A DNA stretch of 64,000 bases from Ceriagrion tenellum (GCA_963169105.1 OY720636.1:76806123-76870122); one strand, 5' to 3'. Shown: positions 11,291-24,600, numbered from the stretch's first letter. The notes: generated from the letters alone by a model not told the origin. Translations and numbers: made by a program.

Positions 11291-12827
11291 AACACCATTA
11301 GAACAGGGTGTAGCCGGGGAATGATGTGAAGTTTTACAGTTTGACACTCACCTGAGGAGTCAGTATGGCACTGGTGTAGATATTGCTGCGGAGTCAAATA
11401 AGACTTGGAGCTTTTGGTTAGAGTTATGAGTTGTCGGAGAATCACATGCAGAAGACATGGAATTGTAAAGACTTACAATAGGTTGTAGTATTTTATTATC
11501 AATGCTTCTCGATTTCGGGAAAATTGCTGTTTAGGATGATTATGTGATGATGAGAGGCGAGATGGTGCAATGAGGGATTCAAAATCAAACAAATGTTATA
11601 TTTCAACTAAATGGACTTCTTATTTCAAAATTGTATTAATTCATGGCAATAAAGTACTCCTTAAAGAGGTTATTTGTACGATGAACTTGTTTAACTGGTG
11701 TTATAATTTCTGGCCTTCAGAAACACACTTGTATCGAGGCGAAGGGGAATATTTTAGTTTCAACAAATCAATGCTTACGCAGTAGTTTCACTTCATCTTT
11801 AGATATGACAAATTTGAAGGAAACTTGAAGGTAATTAAGATGTCTTTGTGTTCATTCATGTTCAATATGCTCGATGGTGAACTATTTTCCATATTTTAAC
11901 GTGTTTTTGAGGAAAAGCAATTTCAGTCTGAGTGTAACCAGATGAACTTGTTTCAAATTGTAATAAATTCAGAAACTTATGGATGTAATAAATATGACAC
12001 ATTTACGTATACCCACCCTTTTCTCCTTACTCTGGAACCTAAAACTTCTATCAAAATGGTGTGTGAGGAAGAGAATCGCATGGATGAATGAATTTTTCTC
12101 AAGAGTCGAAAATTAATTTTACACTTAATTATGTAACGATGTAACTGATCCGAAAAGGTGTATAACAGGAATCATATCCCTTGTAAAACATTGGCTCACC
12201 CTCTTTTATTCTTATTTCCTTGGCCATTTACTTTGTGACGAAAGAGTAAACAATTGAGGGGTGTTCTTTTCTGTGCCCAAATCGCTTAACCAGTGGCGTC
12301 CAGCGGTCATGTAGTTAATTGGCATTAAAAGATTTGCAGAACTAATAGCTCTGCACATGGAATATGTTCAAAATTGATATGATTCTGCTTAAAATGATTT
12401 CAACTTTGATGTCCATATTGATTAGATTTACATGGACCCTGAAATATTTTTTTGTAAAAAAGTACAAAGGAGTTACATCATTGAGTTATTGTACAAAATA
12501 AATTAGTTGAATCCCTCTATTTTCTTTTGACGCCTTGTCCGAGATTAGCGACAGATTTGTACTTTTCTTGGACTCTCTAGACGTGTCCCATGCTTATGAT
12601 GGCATTAGATTCACCCCATCTCTTTTATCTAGCTTTGAATTTGTGCATCTCTCTACAATGGGAGTGATTCCCCTAATTTTATCCCATTGTGGAGTTATCG
12701 ATTGAAGAATTTGGTGCAGTCTGTGTAATGAAGAGTTACCTTATGTCCAGCAATCCAACTCTCAGGGAAGAGTAATCCAATGTTCAGGAAAAAGGTGAAC
12801 AACTTTTACCTACCACTAAATTCTCTC
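11291..12827. other. AT-rich flank of the duplication, no gene
   Basis: Up to about 12356 it aligns with copy 2 (29585-30738). Beyond that it is unique in this window. No ORF has a convincing coding pattern. Confidence 0.45.
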
Positions 12828-13023
12828 AGGGTGCTTTCGATTTAGAACGGCGATCGTCGGCGATAGACGGAAGTTGCGCAAATCGATCTTGCTTTGTTCG
12901 GCTCTCCTCATAGCGGAGATCCATCGATAGCCGGCGATAGACTGCTATTCGGCTAAATCGAAAGCACCGTGGTGTGACAATCGCTGTCTATCGCCGGCTA
13001 TAGCCGAAATTCGAAAGCACCCT
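12828..13023. mobile_element. Short palindromic MITE-like element
   Basis: It begins agggtgctttcga and ends tcgaaagcaccct, a perfect 13-bp terminal inverted repeat. The interior is rich in CGGCGATAG/CTATCGCCG palindromes. A third, internal gaaagcacc copy near 12959 suggests one end was duplicated or that one element inserted in another. It has no coding capacity. Confidence 0.7.
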
Positions 13024-14533
13024 CCATCACTACGTTTACCAATCGACCTCAGATCGATTTGGCCGGTTCAGCTTGGTATGGTAAAACACATGTGGCCGGC
13101 AGCGCGGATGCCGATGACACCAGTAACTCCATCGAGAATTGATCATGAGGGTCCGGAGCCTTGAGGGAAAAAATGACGTAGGAATGAAATGTATGAGAAT
13201 AAAAAAGGTAGTATTTATTTTAGAAAGTATACAACACAAGCATCGCATACATACTGCGTCTGGTGATGAAGGTTGGTGATGTGAAGCAACGAATATTTGT
13301 AAATTCAACTGACATCATGCGTTTACAGTGAAATTTGGAGACTATTACGACATTTAATAACTAGCTACCTCAATCTCTCACAGTACAAAATTGTGCACAA
13401 AAATATAAACTTTAACGAGTTAATTATAATATTGTATACTTATAACTGCTGTTTTGATATTGATATTGAGAAATAATATTTTAGGGGGTTAATGTTGATA
13501 TTTTTATAGGTTCAAAGAAAAGCATGAAATATGTTTTCCAAAGATATATAATTTTGCTCCCTTTTTGGAAATTTCAAGCAGTTTGTGTGTATGTAAAATG
13601 TATACATGTGTTGAGAACCTTTAATAAAAGCAACGGCTTCATTGGTAATAATGTGAAGAACCTCTTGATTACTTTTCTTAAACCTCAAAATTTCGAATTC
13701 AATGGAATGCTTTTTTATATGATAAAGAGAATCACTTGAAGAATATAATTCTCCGTCAGAAGTTGCAAATGCAGTAACGGGCCGCGCAAAGACTCGCAAT
13801 CACATTATCAGGAGTAAATAAATTGCCTATCTGAAAAAATTTATAATTCCTCTAAAAACTCTAATAAATAACTGGCCCACATACTTTTTATCTCATTAGC
13901 GTAACTGTGTACATTCAGAGCTTATGGCGAACTACAGAGGATGTAATTTTCAGCGGCCTGGTAACCCGCGTCCATAAATCATGTACTCAAAAGATATAAA
14001 AAGATTAGATGAATGAATATCTACACAAACGGAATACTTTTTATATTTATTCATTTCCAAGTTAAGTACTAAAACTGACCGTTTCAAATAAATCACATAC
14101 TAGAATTTTGAAAAGTCTTAACTTGTTAATGTTTAATTTCTGAATGGGCGGAACAAGGTTAATTGAATCAACTGCTAAGTATTTTATACTTCAATACACT
14201 GTACTCACTTAATAATCTGAAAATAGGTGTCATAACCCAATCAGTACAATTAGAAGCTAATATTATATCAACTATGACTAATCTATGAAACGGAATATAA
14301 AAGGGTAGAACATAATCCGAGGTCATGCTAGAGTTATAGACGGTACTACCGCGATGTTCACTCTTGAACAGAATAGTCAGCTCGTTTCTGTAACACATGA
14401 TTTCAGTAACCAGAAAATACTAGAAATGTGTAAATGCAAAAGTTACAATGATGAGTCACGTAGAATGATATGCTGACTAGAAGAGTGGTTGGAGCGATTT
14501 AGATTAGTAAATCGATTTTCTCGGAACTTTGAA
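13024..14533. other. AT-rich intergenic DNA, no gene recognised
   Basis: Short ORFs here show no motif, and I see no splice-supported exon. Confidence 0.4.
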
Positions 14534-14549
14534 TACTTGTTCGTATTAT

Positions 14550-14812
14550 CTCTATCATCTCAGGCTTAACTTTGTGGAAGTTCATTTCGTAAATGAAAAT
14601 GACAACTTTGTAAAATTCCACCAATTTATTTTCAGGTACGACTAGTTTCGTCGCAGCGGCAACATCTTCAGGTACGAAGGCCGCTGCGACGAAATAAGAA
14701 AAAAAAACAAAAAAGACCAAAAAAAAAGGTACCTGAAGATGTCGCCGCTGCAACGAAACTAGTCGTACCTGAAAATAAATTGGTGGAATTTTACAAAGTT
14801 GTCATTTTCATT
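14550..14812. mobile_element. Foldback retroelement insertion with 16-bp target duplication
   Basis: Arms of about 86 bases (14590-14675 and 14729-14814) are near-perfect inverted copies, separated by an A-rich spacer. The insert is bracketed by an exact direct repeat, tacttgttcgtattat, at 14534-14549 and 14813-14828. Each arm contains CCTGAAGATG...CGAAAC, a hammerhead-like core typical of Penelope-like elements. A long target duplication with inverted copies fits reverse-transcription-based insertion better than a DNA transposon. Confidence 0.7.
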
Positions 14813-14828
14813 TACTTGTTCGTATTAT

Positions 14829-17077
14829 TAATAAGCATAGATAGAAATTGAGTAATACATGCTACGGATTTGGCTTATTAACGATTCAATGGTTTTTTAC
14901 TCTCTAACTTCCTGTACTTAACATGAATTTCGATAAAACAATATAAGAAACGATTATATTTCCCTATGAACGCGAGTAATATCGTTTCGCATTAGTTATA
15001 ATGGATATTTACATATATTACGCACAATTCCGAGTAAATCAAACATCTACGCATTATTTTCGGATAGACATGAAAATCCCAGATGTAGCACCAGTCATAA
15101 CAATATTTTACCTTGGCGAAATTTTCTACAGATAGCTTTCGCATCGTATATATTACTACTCGCATGTTGGCCACCTACGTACACACAGACACATAAATGA
15201 AATGAAGTATCTGAATCTTATAAACATGCTTTAAATGGTTTTATAAATGTGCACTCAATGACTTATAATCAACTCTCAAACCCTTTTAGTTCAGATCTCA
15301 CCGAAGACATCCTTCCTTGACTACTATAGCATATTGGGACTACGCTTATCTTACTATGCGTCACTATCCCATACCTTTGAATAACCGACAACAATATGCA
15401 AAAACTAACTGATATTACTTCGTACTCTGCGCGTGGTGATGGTAAAAATATTTTTACGAGCATAAGAAAACAGAAAAATCAATTAGTTTGGCAGCGAAGG
15501 CGTTCGATCTGAGACAGGTCCTGAGGGAGAATGGCCACATTCGCTTGATACTTTTGAAGGAGCGGATCGCTATATACACTCGTCCAATTATTAAAAGGAT
15601 TCTGCGCAAGGAACAAACGCATTCAAACATGCTGTACTGAAGAGGTCAGTAACCTTCTGTTCTCTATTCCAACTTACAACGATAATCACAAAAGTAGTCT
15701 CGGACGACAAAATACACAATGCGCAGTGGAATATGTCATAGTTCGTCCCATCAGTATATAAACCTGTCGTATTCTTAGTATAAGTAGCTTCAATATCTGG
15801 AGGGAGAGTACGAAGCATGTGTGAGGTTAACTGAAGCAGGCGAGATATTCACGTGTAGTGCAGTATTGAGTGAATTATTAAAGCAACGCCCGCTTTACAG
15901 GCCTTATCATCGAGATAAATCTCTTATGGATGTTGTGATGCAGGCTTCCTGGGGCTTGGACCTGAGCAAGACTGCAGAATAGCCGGCGAAATATCGTCAT
16001 TAATATGAAAAAAAAAACTTGGCTGAAACCACGGAAAATGGAAGAATAAACCCTCTCGTGGACGTGTATACCCAGAAACTGAAAGTCCAGAAGACTACGT
16101 TTATAATTACTGAGGAAAATTAATGTGGAAATATTTCAAAGTAAAGCGAAAACGTCCTTTATAACACCAATTTACTTACAAATGACACTCTTATGAGGGA
16201 ATATAAATTGTCTACGTGGAAATTTTGCGATTTTGAAAAAAATTCCCTATATTATATACACTTCCCACAGAATAACTTATCGCTGCCGTGACGGAGTTTC
16301 AAGTTATCTCCGTTTGAAGATAAGAACACATTTCGCCAATTCTCAAATCGGCGCTGTTCAGTAGAAATCTCTCAAATCTCCTGGATTGAAATATATTTTC
16401 GCAAAGGACTGAGCTTAGTTTTGAAATATCAGGTGAGCTTAAATCGCCGCCCGTTTATTTATGTGTGGTATTGTACTTTTTGTAATTACATTTGTGCGTA
16501 CGATCGAATTTAAATCCTTACCTGGTATATACTATTACTCTAGTAATCCCGAATGCATTCAGTTAGGCGATCGTATCATCTCTATAGTTCAATTCCACTG
16601 GTCTACAACCATTCGTTCAAATTCCAACAAATAATAAGACATTACATTACTAACTGTTCATAGCGTTACCACCGTAATTTTTGAACATTGCGATATGAGA
16701 TCATTTCAGCTGCTTCATCCTGAATGTTGCTGCATTACAGGAGAGGTATTCAAACGTTATGAACCCTCAATCGCTCAAACGTATTGATACAACAATGTAT
16801 TTCAAATACAGTTTGTCGATCAGTACCCTAAACTGTTCGGAGTATCTTTTTAAGTAGTTTGCTTCTATCAAAGGATTTCGCGATATCACGGTTGAATTTA
16901 ATGGCTATGTCCAGAGTTCTAGTTGGTCAAACTTTAATCAAAAGACAGAATTTACATACTTTTCGATTCTCAGGAGAAATAAGCAAGAGAAATTTAACCA
17001 GACGTCGGCCATCAATGAAAAAAACAATGAATGGTCATCATTATCTAATTTTTTAAATGTATTATCCTCCATTTCAG
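14829..17077. other. Region upstream of gene B; possible 5' UTR exon
   Basis: No coding gene is recognised. Because the gene B start exon opens with a splice acceptor, a non-coding first exon is expected upstream. A possible donor is atatcag|gtgagc at about 16433, but nothing else supports it. Confidence 0.3.
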
Positions 17078-17078
17078 G

Positions 17079-17146
17079 ATGGATAGCGAAGGTTCCAAGG
17101 GTGATATTATTTCCACATCATCTACAGAGTCCAATAGGTGCCAAAT
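17079..17146 (+). CDS. Gene B: first coding exon
   Basis: Sequence: acceptor atttcag, one G, then ATG at 17079, and 22 full codons plus two bases before gtaagta. The peptide is MDSEGSKGDI-ISTSSTESNRCQ, acidic and Ser-rich. The donor is phase 2, matching the phase-2 acceptor at 21521/21522; joining AT to G makes a Met codon and keeps the frame open. The gene C first exon has the same layout (cag|gATGGA, 23 codons plus two bases, CAACG|gtaagt). The pairing with the exon 4.4 kb downstream is inferred. Confidence 0.6.
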
Positions 17147-17424
17147 GTAAGTACCTACTTCTCATTTCCCTGTTTCACTCTTGAATTCACCGGTTACAAC
17201 GGATAGAGATGTATACATATTTCAGTGATGAGATCTCGGAATATATCCGGAGGAGCAGGAAGTCTTTATTGAACACGTGCGCACAATCGTCAAGGAAACA
17301 CTCGAGGGACTATGAAAGTGAAATCGTACCATTCTTAGCATTGAGAACACTATCATTTGCTTTTGGACACTCATTAACCTCAATATCACACATTGAAATA
17401 ATTTTCACTGCAAGATGAGTTTTA

Positions 17425-18205
17425 AGCCTGATTCTCACTAGGCTACTAATTTAGTTTTGTGGAGAGTATTTAAGTGGCTGCAATACTCGCGACTCTCCAA
17501 AAATCATTCGCACAACGGACGAGTACAGTTGACAAGTGAGTCGTGTTTTGCAAGGTGAAGGGGCTGCTACGCAATAAAGTGAATAAGATGTTAAGGCTTA
17601 TGGTAATGGCCATTTAGGAAGAGAAGAATGAAGAAATTTGTGTGGCAGAGAAAAGAAAGGTATGGGTACGAAAACGGATTAATAGAAGACACGAACAAGG
17701 AGCTGCGAATTGTCTTCTGAAGGAATTAGCATTAGAAGATCCCAAAGAATACATCGATAGTTTGAGGATGTCTAAAAGTTGTGTGAATTTTCTGGTAATG
17801 AAAATGAAGTCGAAAACTCAGCGTAAAGATACGCATTTAATATTCAGCGTTAAAATTGCTTCATTCGCTTATTTATGTAATGTAGGGACCTAATATTCCA
17901 CAAGCATTTATGTTTTACATATTTAAAAACAATTATTAAAGTTGTTTTTCGCTCCAGCGAAACGGCATGTTTGCGGCAGCTAATGAACTCGACTAAAACG
18001 ACAGGTTAAGACTTGTTTAGCCGATGAGCGAGTGAGCAGTGACTCGTTGTTGGATGCGCTACTCGCCCCACAACAATAGAAAGAAATGGATCGACTCGAC
18101 TAAATAACTCGCCAATCCACTCGACTAAATTTTTATTGTTCAGACACATTTGTTACTAAATTACTCGGTACTGAACTGCATTACTAGTCTATTGGGAACA
18201 AGCCT
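17425..18205 (+). mobile_element. Internally deleted PIF/Harbinger transposon
   Basis: Terminal inverted repeats of about 32 bases, imperfect (agcctgattctcac... against aggcttgttcccaa...), are flanked by TTA on both sides (17422-17424 and 18206-18208), the expected Harbinger target duplication. It carries the N-terminal part of a Harbinger nuclease and sits in the gene B intron. Confidence 0.8.
17642..17892 (+). pseudogene. Harbinger transposase N-terminal fragment
   Basis: The frame contains RKVWVRKRINRRHEQGA, LLKELALEDPKEYIDSLRMS and KDTHLIFS. This is the conserved start of HARBI1-type nucleases (W.R....RR...GA...LL.EL...D...Y...LRM). The stop at 17890 removes the whole catalytic DDE region, so no active transposase can be made. 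Confidence 0.8.
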
Positions 18206-21200
18206 TTAGCCTTTACAATACGGCATAAATATAGCCGTCAAGAGTAGGGCGTAGTCTCAAGTGCTATTTGTAGAATTTCGTGCGACATTGCAATTCCTGA
18301 TGTTGGAGCGAATGCTTCCGCAGTTTCCTGATGAATCTAAGATTATTGGTTGGTTATCGGCTTTATTATCGGTTGGTTGACTTAAATGCTACACTTGTAG
18401 ATTTGCGACCCGCCATAGCAATCCACCAGAGGACAAAGTTCAGTTTATTGAAGGCACTGTTTGTATTATATGAAAAGTATGTCCTCGACCGTTTACTGAA
18501 GTTTTTTAAACTCTCTTGATAAAAATTTGAATTATCCTTAGATATTTTGACAGCTTAGTAGATATACTGTGCGGGAGCGTGCGGAGGCATAATCACAATA
18601 CTCTATGACATACAGCGAGAAAAAGCAAAAGTTGCTTCTTTTCCTTAGTTAGAACACAAACCTGTAGACACTGTTATTCAGATAAACATTGCACCACACT
18701 AACTCGAGGTCGTTCAATCAAATTGAAGTGAGACATGTACTCCGCATTCGTTGTTCGTTTAAATCCTAAAATGGCTTGACTGTAGCCCCAAGTCTTTCCT
18801 ATCAATTACGAATTTCATTACCACCTGTTAGTTAATCTTATATATTTTCCCCTTAATTCGGTCTATATACTCGTTCCATTATTTCAGCAGCTAATTTAAC
18901 CCATTCCCATGATAGCTGCGAGAATAAATGAGTGAGGGTGATAATTGGAAGTGAACCACAAAATTCAGTGGTCATAATTCTGAGAATATCATTAGCTCTT
19001 TAACATTTTCCATAACATTGGCCCTTTGCAACAATTGTAACACAATAAACCGTATGACATCATCCGAGGTTTCATCTCCGGACCGTCATCTCTGTTAAAT
19101 GTGGATTATATGCGTGGGTAGTTTCTTTTACAAAACTGTATTTAACTTACAAGACTTTTAAATATTAATTGTACCGTCCCATCTGTGTAGACGCAAAGCT
19201 CCCGGTACATCAATATCTGCTAATAGACATTAATTTTCTGCAAATGAATGATCACATGACCAAATTAGTCCGGTATACTCGTAACCTGCTACGCGATATT
19301 TCCACTGCCGTAGGATATTCGCTAATATATTCAACGATTATTAATGATATCAATTTGTGTTCATTATTTTTCTCACATTAAGAAGAAAACATAAAATCTT
19401 AGAAATAGAAGAAGTCCGTCAATGTGAATTATAAGCGCCATAGTGTTATGTCTTACCTAATTCAAATAAATTTTTAAACATTCATAAAATGTCAGTCTTT
19501 TCTTGTGCGCTCCAGATTCAAGCAATTCAGACAATCAAAATCAAAGATTATATCAAAATTGTTCCAAATACAGTTAAATTCTTTAACACTACAACGCCCA
19601 CAAGCGTCATTTCGACTGCTAAACTCGGATAAATAGCAGCTTATTTTTTCGTTTCAATGTCTAAGCCGTTTCATTTCGTGACTTTGTCTTAGTTTCGCTT
19701 GTATACATTGTCTCACATTTTAGGATCCCTAAGTTTCAATATGCATAAATAAATTACGGGTTTACCTAGAACGACCAAGACGCGGCAAATGGACTCCAAC
19801 ATACAGATGGGTTCTATTAAGGCGATTGCCACTCTCGAGTGTGATAAATTGCTACAAATGTTGTGGATGAGTATTCTCAATGTATGTTCTTCATTCTGAA
19901 GTTGCCAAAATGCCTCATTCCCGCACTCCTCCCTCTTCCCCCCCTCCTGCCGCCTACATTCACTCCGCCGCGGCTCTCTGACGTTAGGAGGGAACAGGAG
20001 GAGGAACAAAGGAGAGAGGGGTGTGAAAAGTTGGGCAGATGATAGGCAGACAGTCAGTAAGGCTGAGATTCGTGCTCCTCTTTCTGGGCAAAGAGGACTG
20101 TCAATAGGAATAGGAAAGAAATAACAACTTCACTATAGGTGATGCGTGAGACATTGCGCAGCACTCGTGTTTTGAAGCATGATAACATCTCACTCACTGT
20201 ATACACAAGGAAAGAAAAATAAAAACGCACTACTGCCAAGTACTCTCCATTCTGTTGTGACCGTAGCTACAAATAAAAAGAAAGTATTAGAAACAGTTGT
20301 TTTCCACCAGTGTTCTCCGTTCGGCGTTGATGTTGTAAATCAGAAGCCAGAAAACACTCCACTAAGTCCGTATCAAGAAAGTGACCTGAGCAAGTATTTT
20401 TCAATATGTTACATCTGGATTCATAAATTCTGGACTGTATTCAAAGCAGTGACTGGCGCTAAAATAATTCGGAAAGCATTTATACAAAGGTTGGCGAAAG
20501 AATTGAGGGCACTTTCAATGGTAAATAAAATAACCGAAAGCAGCATGTAAGATATTGAAAGCTGCAATGACACCAAAAAGAGACGAAAGTTCCAAATCAA
20601 GAAGTGTGAAGGTAATTTTACGTACAAAGTATGTGGAAATTGAAGAATCATAGTTTGTGAATATTCTACTTCTAAAATAATTATTTCGTTGACTGTACAA
20701 AACATTATATTTTCCTTCGGTTGAGCAAAGAGTGAGCCGTCCGTGATAAAAAAAATGTCTTTGCATGATGTACATTTGTAACTTGAATAAGTTTTATATA
20801 ATCTAAACTTTTAGTGCCTAGATATAAATTTTTAAATTATAGTTCCTTATGAAAAGTTTTATCAATATGTTCTTCAAAATAAATTTAAAAACTTTCTACT
20901 GCAAATTTAATTTACTACTGAAAATGCTGAACTGAAATTAAAATTAAGTATGTTCATGAGATTATATTAATATTTTTGGTCTTCAACGGCAATTAAAAGC
21001 ATCGGATATCATAGGAAATAATTCAGTACGAATATAAAATGCTTCATGTCTGATAATATTGCGTTTTCATTAGAACTAATAACTTTCCTTTGGGTGTAGT
21101 CGAAATGAGGGCCGACGGCGTTCCAGGAGGGATAAAAGTCTGGGGGTCCTAATGTTAACACCAGACGACGGCGCTGATCGTACAACAGTTTTTATCTCCT

Positions 21201-21521
21201 TATGTGATCAAAACGCTGATCAATATAAAGAGATCTTTTTACATGACTCTCTAAAATACCTCTATACTCATTCATGCCTAATTCTTTCCCGTCCTCCTCG
21301 TTAACCTTCGCTTAAAACACAATGAAACTGTGTTGCTTCCTTTAAGTACTACAGCAGTCAATTAAAGAACGAAATCAAATATTTGACAAAATGCCATTAA
21401 CAAAGAGTCCCTTAAATAAATTAACAGTGCGGTAATCTCATGGCAGGGCTGAGATGGATTGTGTGACCTTCTACTCGAAAGAAAACACTTAAATTAACAA
21501 ACAGTTTCCTCTTTCGCGCAG
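18206..21521. other. Remainder of the gene B intron
   Basis: Mostly AT-rich. A GC-rich pyrimidine tract lies near 19917-20010. An open frame at 20179-20547 has no stop for 123 codons but matches nothing I can name with confidence. No splice-supported exon was found. Confidence 0.4.
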
Positions 21522-23814
21522 GTATAATCAGAGTGGATCCGGAGGACAGGCGACCGGAGGAGTCCGAACGGGCACAGTTCACCATTGCTCTGCAGACAAT
21601 TCAGGGGAAGCGGAGGGACGCGAGCAACCACCGCGGACGGAGAATGCGGATGACAATGGGGAGAGGGAGATGAGGGAGTTGGCGGAGGGAGAAGAAGAGA
21701 ATCGGAGAAAGTCAGATGGAGAAGAAGATGAGAAAGAGAAGACGAAGAGAAACGAACGCCTGTGTGAGAAGATCGATGAAATGGGGGAGAAGAGAAACGA
21801 GACGGGAAACCGGTTAATAGATAAGATGAGGAGGAGAAGGATGGAGATGACGGAGGAGGACGCAAAAGCGAGAGAGGAGTGGTTACAAAGGAAAGAGGAG
21901 AGCATCAGAATAAGAGAGGAAGGGGTGAGAAGAAAGGAGGAGGGGACGATGGAAATGTTTGAGACGTTGGGAATGCTCAGGGAAAAGGTGACTCAGGCAG
22001 AGAATAAGGCGAAACGGGAAAATGAATTGGCTAAGGAGGAAATCAAGGAATTACAGAAAAACTTGGACGAAAGGATGAAGGAAACGGCGGAAGTAATGAG
22101 GGACATGGAACAAGCGATGGACCCGAGTAGAAAGGAATCGGAGGACGAGACCGAAATGTCGAAAGAGACGTGGGTAGGGCGAATAGAATGCATGAAGCGG
22201 AGAATACGACTGTTGAGGGAGGAGCGGGAGAGGAATTTGGGCGAGCGGAAGATTACGGGAATGGCGAAGCTGGAGGCAATAAAAGGAAAATTGGAAGAGG
22301 AAACCGTGATATGGGAAAAGGCCAAGGAAGTACTGGATCGCGAGGGAGCGGAGCTGAAGAAAGCCAAGGAAGCTCTGGAGATGTTGAAGGAAGATCAGGA
22401 GAGAAGGCTAAAGGAAGGCGTGGATGAAGGTCTGAGGAAGGAACTCGTATTGGTGGAGGAGGAGATGGATAGGAAGTGGAGGGAGCGAATAAAGGAAGTG
22501 GATCAGTGGTGGAAGCATCAGATGGAGGAGGCGAGAAGGGATAACAAAGGCGAGAGGGAGGAGTGGGAAAGAGAGAGGTTGAGAAAGAACAAGGAGGTGG
22601 AGGAGGAAAGGAAGAGAAGGATGGAGGAAGAGAGACGTAGGATTCAGTTGGAGAAGGATGCGGTACTGTTGAGGAACAAATTATTAAGTGCTCAGACGGA
22701 ATGGAATGGAGAAAGGGAATATTTGAAGCAGATGGAAGAGTTGAAGGTCCGGGAGGGAATCATGAAAGATGAACAGGCTGAGGTGATAAAGGCTAAGGAG
22801 GCTATAGAACAGGAGATAACAGAGCTGAAGAAGGCCAAGGGACAACTGGAGAATTTCAAGGAAGAGCTGGAGAGGAGGAAAAAGGAAGAGGTGGAAAAAG
22901 GAATCAGGGAGGGGGTGATAAAGGTGGAGGATGAGATGGATGGGAAGTCGAGGGAACGATTAAAGGAGGTGGAAAGGTGGGGGAAAAATCAGATGGGGGA
23001 AGTGAGGAGGGATAACCAAGGTGAGAGGGATGAGTGGGAAAGAGAGAGGTTGAGAAGGAACAAGGAGCTGGAGGAGGAAAGGAAGAGAAGGGTGGAGGAA
23101 GAGAGACGTAGGATACAGTCGGAGAAGGATACTGTGACGTTGAGGAACGAATTTGAAAGTGCTCAGAAGGAATGGAATGAGGAGAGGGTGTGCCGGAACA
23201 AGGAGTTGGTGGAGGAGAGGACGAGGATGATGGAGGAAAAACGGCGTAACAAGCAGTTGGAGGAGGAGGTGGAAAGTTTGAAAAATCAGCTCACCTTGAA
23301 ATGGGAGGAGTGGGGAAAGGAGAGAACGAAGTTAGCAGAAAATTGGCAGAAGGAGAGGAACAGTCTGATCAGGAAATCAGATGATATTTTAAGGAAGAGA
23401 GTGGATGAGACGAGGAAGTGCGAGAGGTCTCAATGGCAGGAGAATTTGAAGAGAGAATTGGCAGCGAAAGAAGATACAATGAAAGCAGAAATGAACGAGG
23501 CGACGAGGAAATGGACTGAGAAGTATCATCGGGTCGAGGCCTATTATAAAAATATCTCTGATGAGAATGAAAAACACGTCGACGAACGTGCTAGAAAACT
23601 GGAAGAGCACGAGAAGGCATTGACGGAGTGGCAGAAATCCATGATGGCACAATCAGAAAAGAAAGAAGAAGAAAATAGGAATATTAGGGAGAGTTATGAT
23701 AAAAAAATGAAAGATTTGGTAGAATTTGAGAAATTTGCTTTGAAGAATTTTAGCACAAGAACAAAGGAGTTGGACAAAAAGGAAGAAGCATTGACCAATC
23801 GCGAAAAGAAATAG
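21522..23814 (+). CDS. Gene B: long coiled-coil exon, chimeric, premature TAG
   Basis: The phase-2 exon follows tttcgcgcag and encodes 763 aa, giving 786 aa with exon 17079-17146. The head is degenerate: VHHCSADNSGEAEG stands where A, C and D have HLHSDN-EEA. To about 22720 it is a distinct paralog; from EYLKQMEEL on it is nearly identical to gene A from 6993. The Trp module therefore occurs twice (KWRERIKEVDQWWKHQ near 22470 and RERLKEVERWGKNQ near 22950, the second with WW changed to WG). The frame ends at TAG 23812-23814, where gene A has TGC (Cys). A shortened protein could still be made, but loss of selection downstream suggests decay. Confidence 0.72.
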
Positions 23815-24600
23815 ATGGAAGCTAAACGGTGGATTGAGAGGGAGCTAGATCGGTTGGCTGCCGAGAGCAAAAAAGTACGCATTCAGTGCCTTTCATTAGC
23901 CTCGGCTGAGCCACCGAGAAGAATGAGTGACGGAGTTCAAAAGACAAAAATGAATCCAGTGCCACTTCCAAGAAACGGGTTTCCGGGAACTAGAGTGGAA
24001 GAATATACGACTGTCGAGACTTCGACAAAACAACCGATGATTATAATAGACGAAAACTTGAAGACGAGGGAAGAGAGGATAAAGAGTTTGGAGTACATTG
24101 TAGATAAATTGACCTGTGATTTATGTGAGTTTGCTCCGAAAGTGGAGGAGAAGCTTGTAGGGGTCGTAATTGCAAAAAATTGAAGAGATCTAAGGGATGA
24201 GGGGCACATACAAAGTTTTCCAAATCAATGTCCGAATCCCATAAAATGTCCGCCATCTCCTAGGAATGATGACAATGGAATAGATATCGGAAAGACGTCC
24301 GTTGAGCACAATTTGAGCGAGCAGTGCCCAAAAGATGACTCATATGTAGTGATACATGATTATGATGGGATGAGGTCGGATTGAAAGCGAGGATACCGGA
24401 AAAGAATGTGTTAAATACCAAGGTATCCAAAATCGACGCAGGAGTGGATGATGGACATGTCAAATGGCTTACAGAAGAAAAAGAAGGCGGAAGAGGAAAG
24501 AGCAATGGAGAGAGATCGCTGGATGTAGGACTGGATGGAACGAATGAAGAAAGTGGTTAAGGATTAAAAGGGCGGAATGTGCCAAATATATTCGTGGAAC
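23815..24600 (+). pseudogene. Gene B: decayed 3' coding remnant
   Basis: This continues the gene A homology after the TAG. The same frame runs 122 more codons to a TGA at 24181-24183, where gene A reads AAA AAT CTA; an insertion follows, then further stops and frameshifts (for example after DYDGMRSD near 24383). Gene A keeps this region open to its own stop. Confidence 0.8.

Larger units (their letters stand above)
6993..12356 (+). repeat. Segmental duplication, copy 1 (gene A 3' half and flank)
   Basis: This block matches 22721-30738 in the same orientation, covering the coiled-coil coding sequence from YLKQMEEL onward and about 3.4 kb of 3' flank. Shared landmarks include cggcccgcggcccggc (about 9194 and 24620) and tgcgacgcgt (about 10061 and 26323). 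Copy 1 lacks about 840 bases present at about 25067-25907 and about 2.0 kb present at about 27550-29575. Confidence 0.88.

Noticed and set aside
20179..20547. 123-codon open frame in the gene B intron, with a GVD...Q...KYF...W pattern faintly like the end of a piggyBac transposase
   Set aside because: The similarity is too weak to name and no terminal repeats or TTAA flanks were found.
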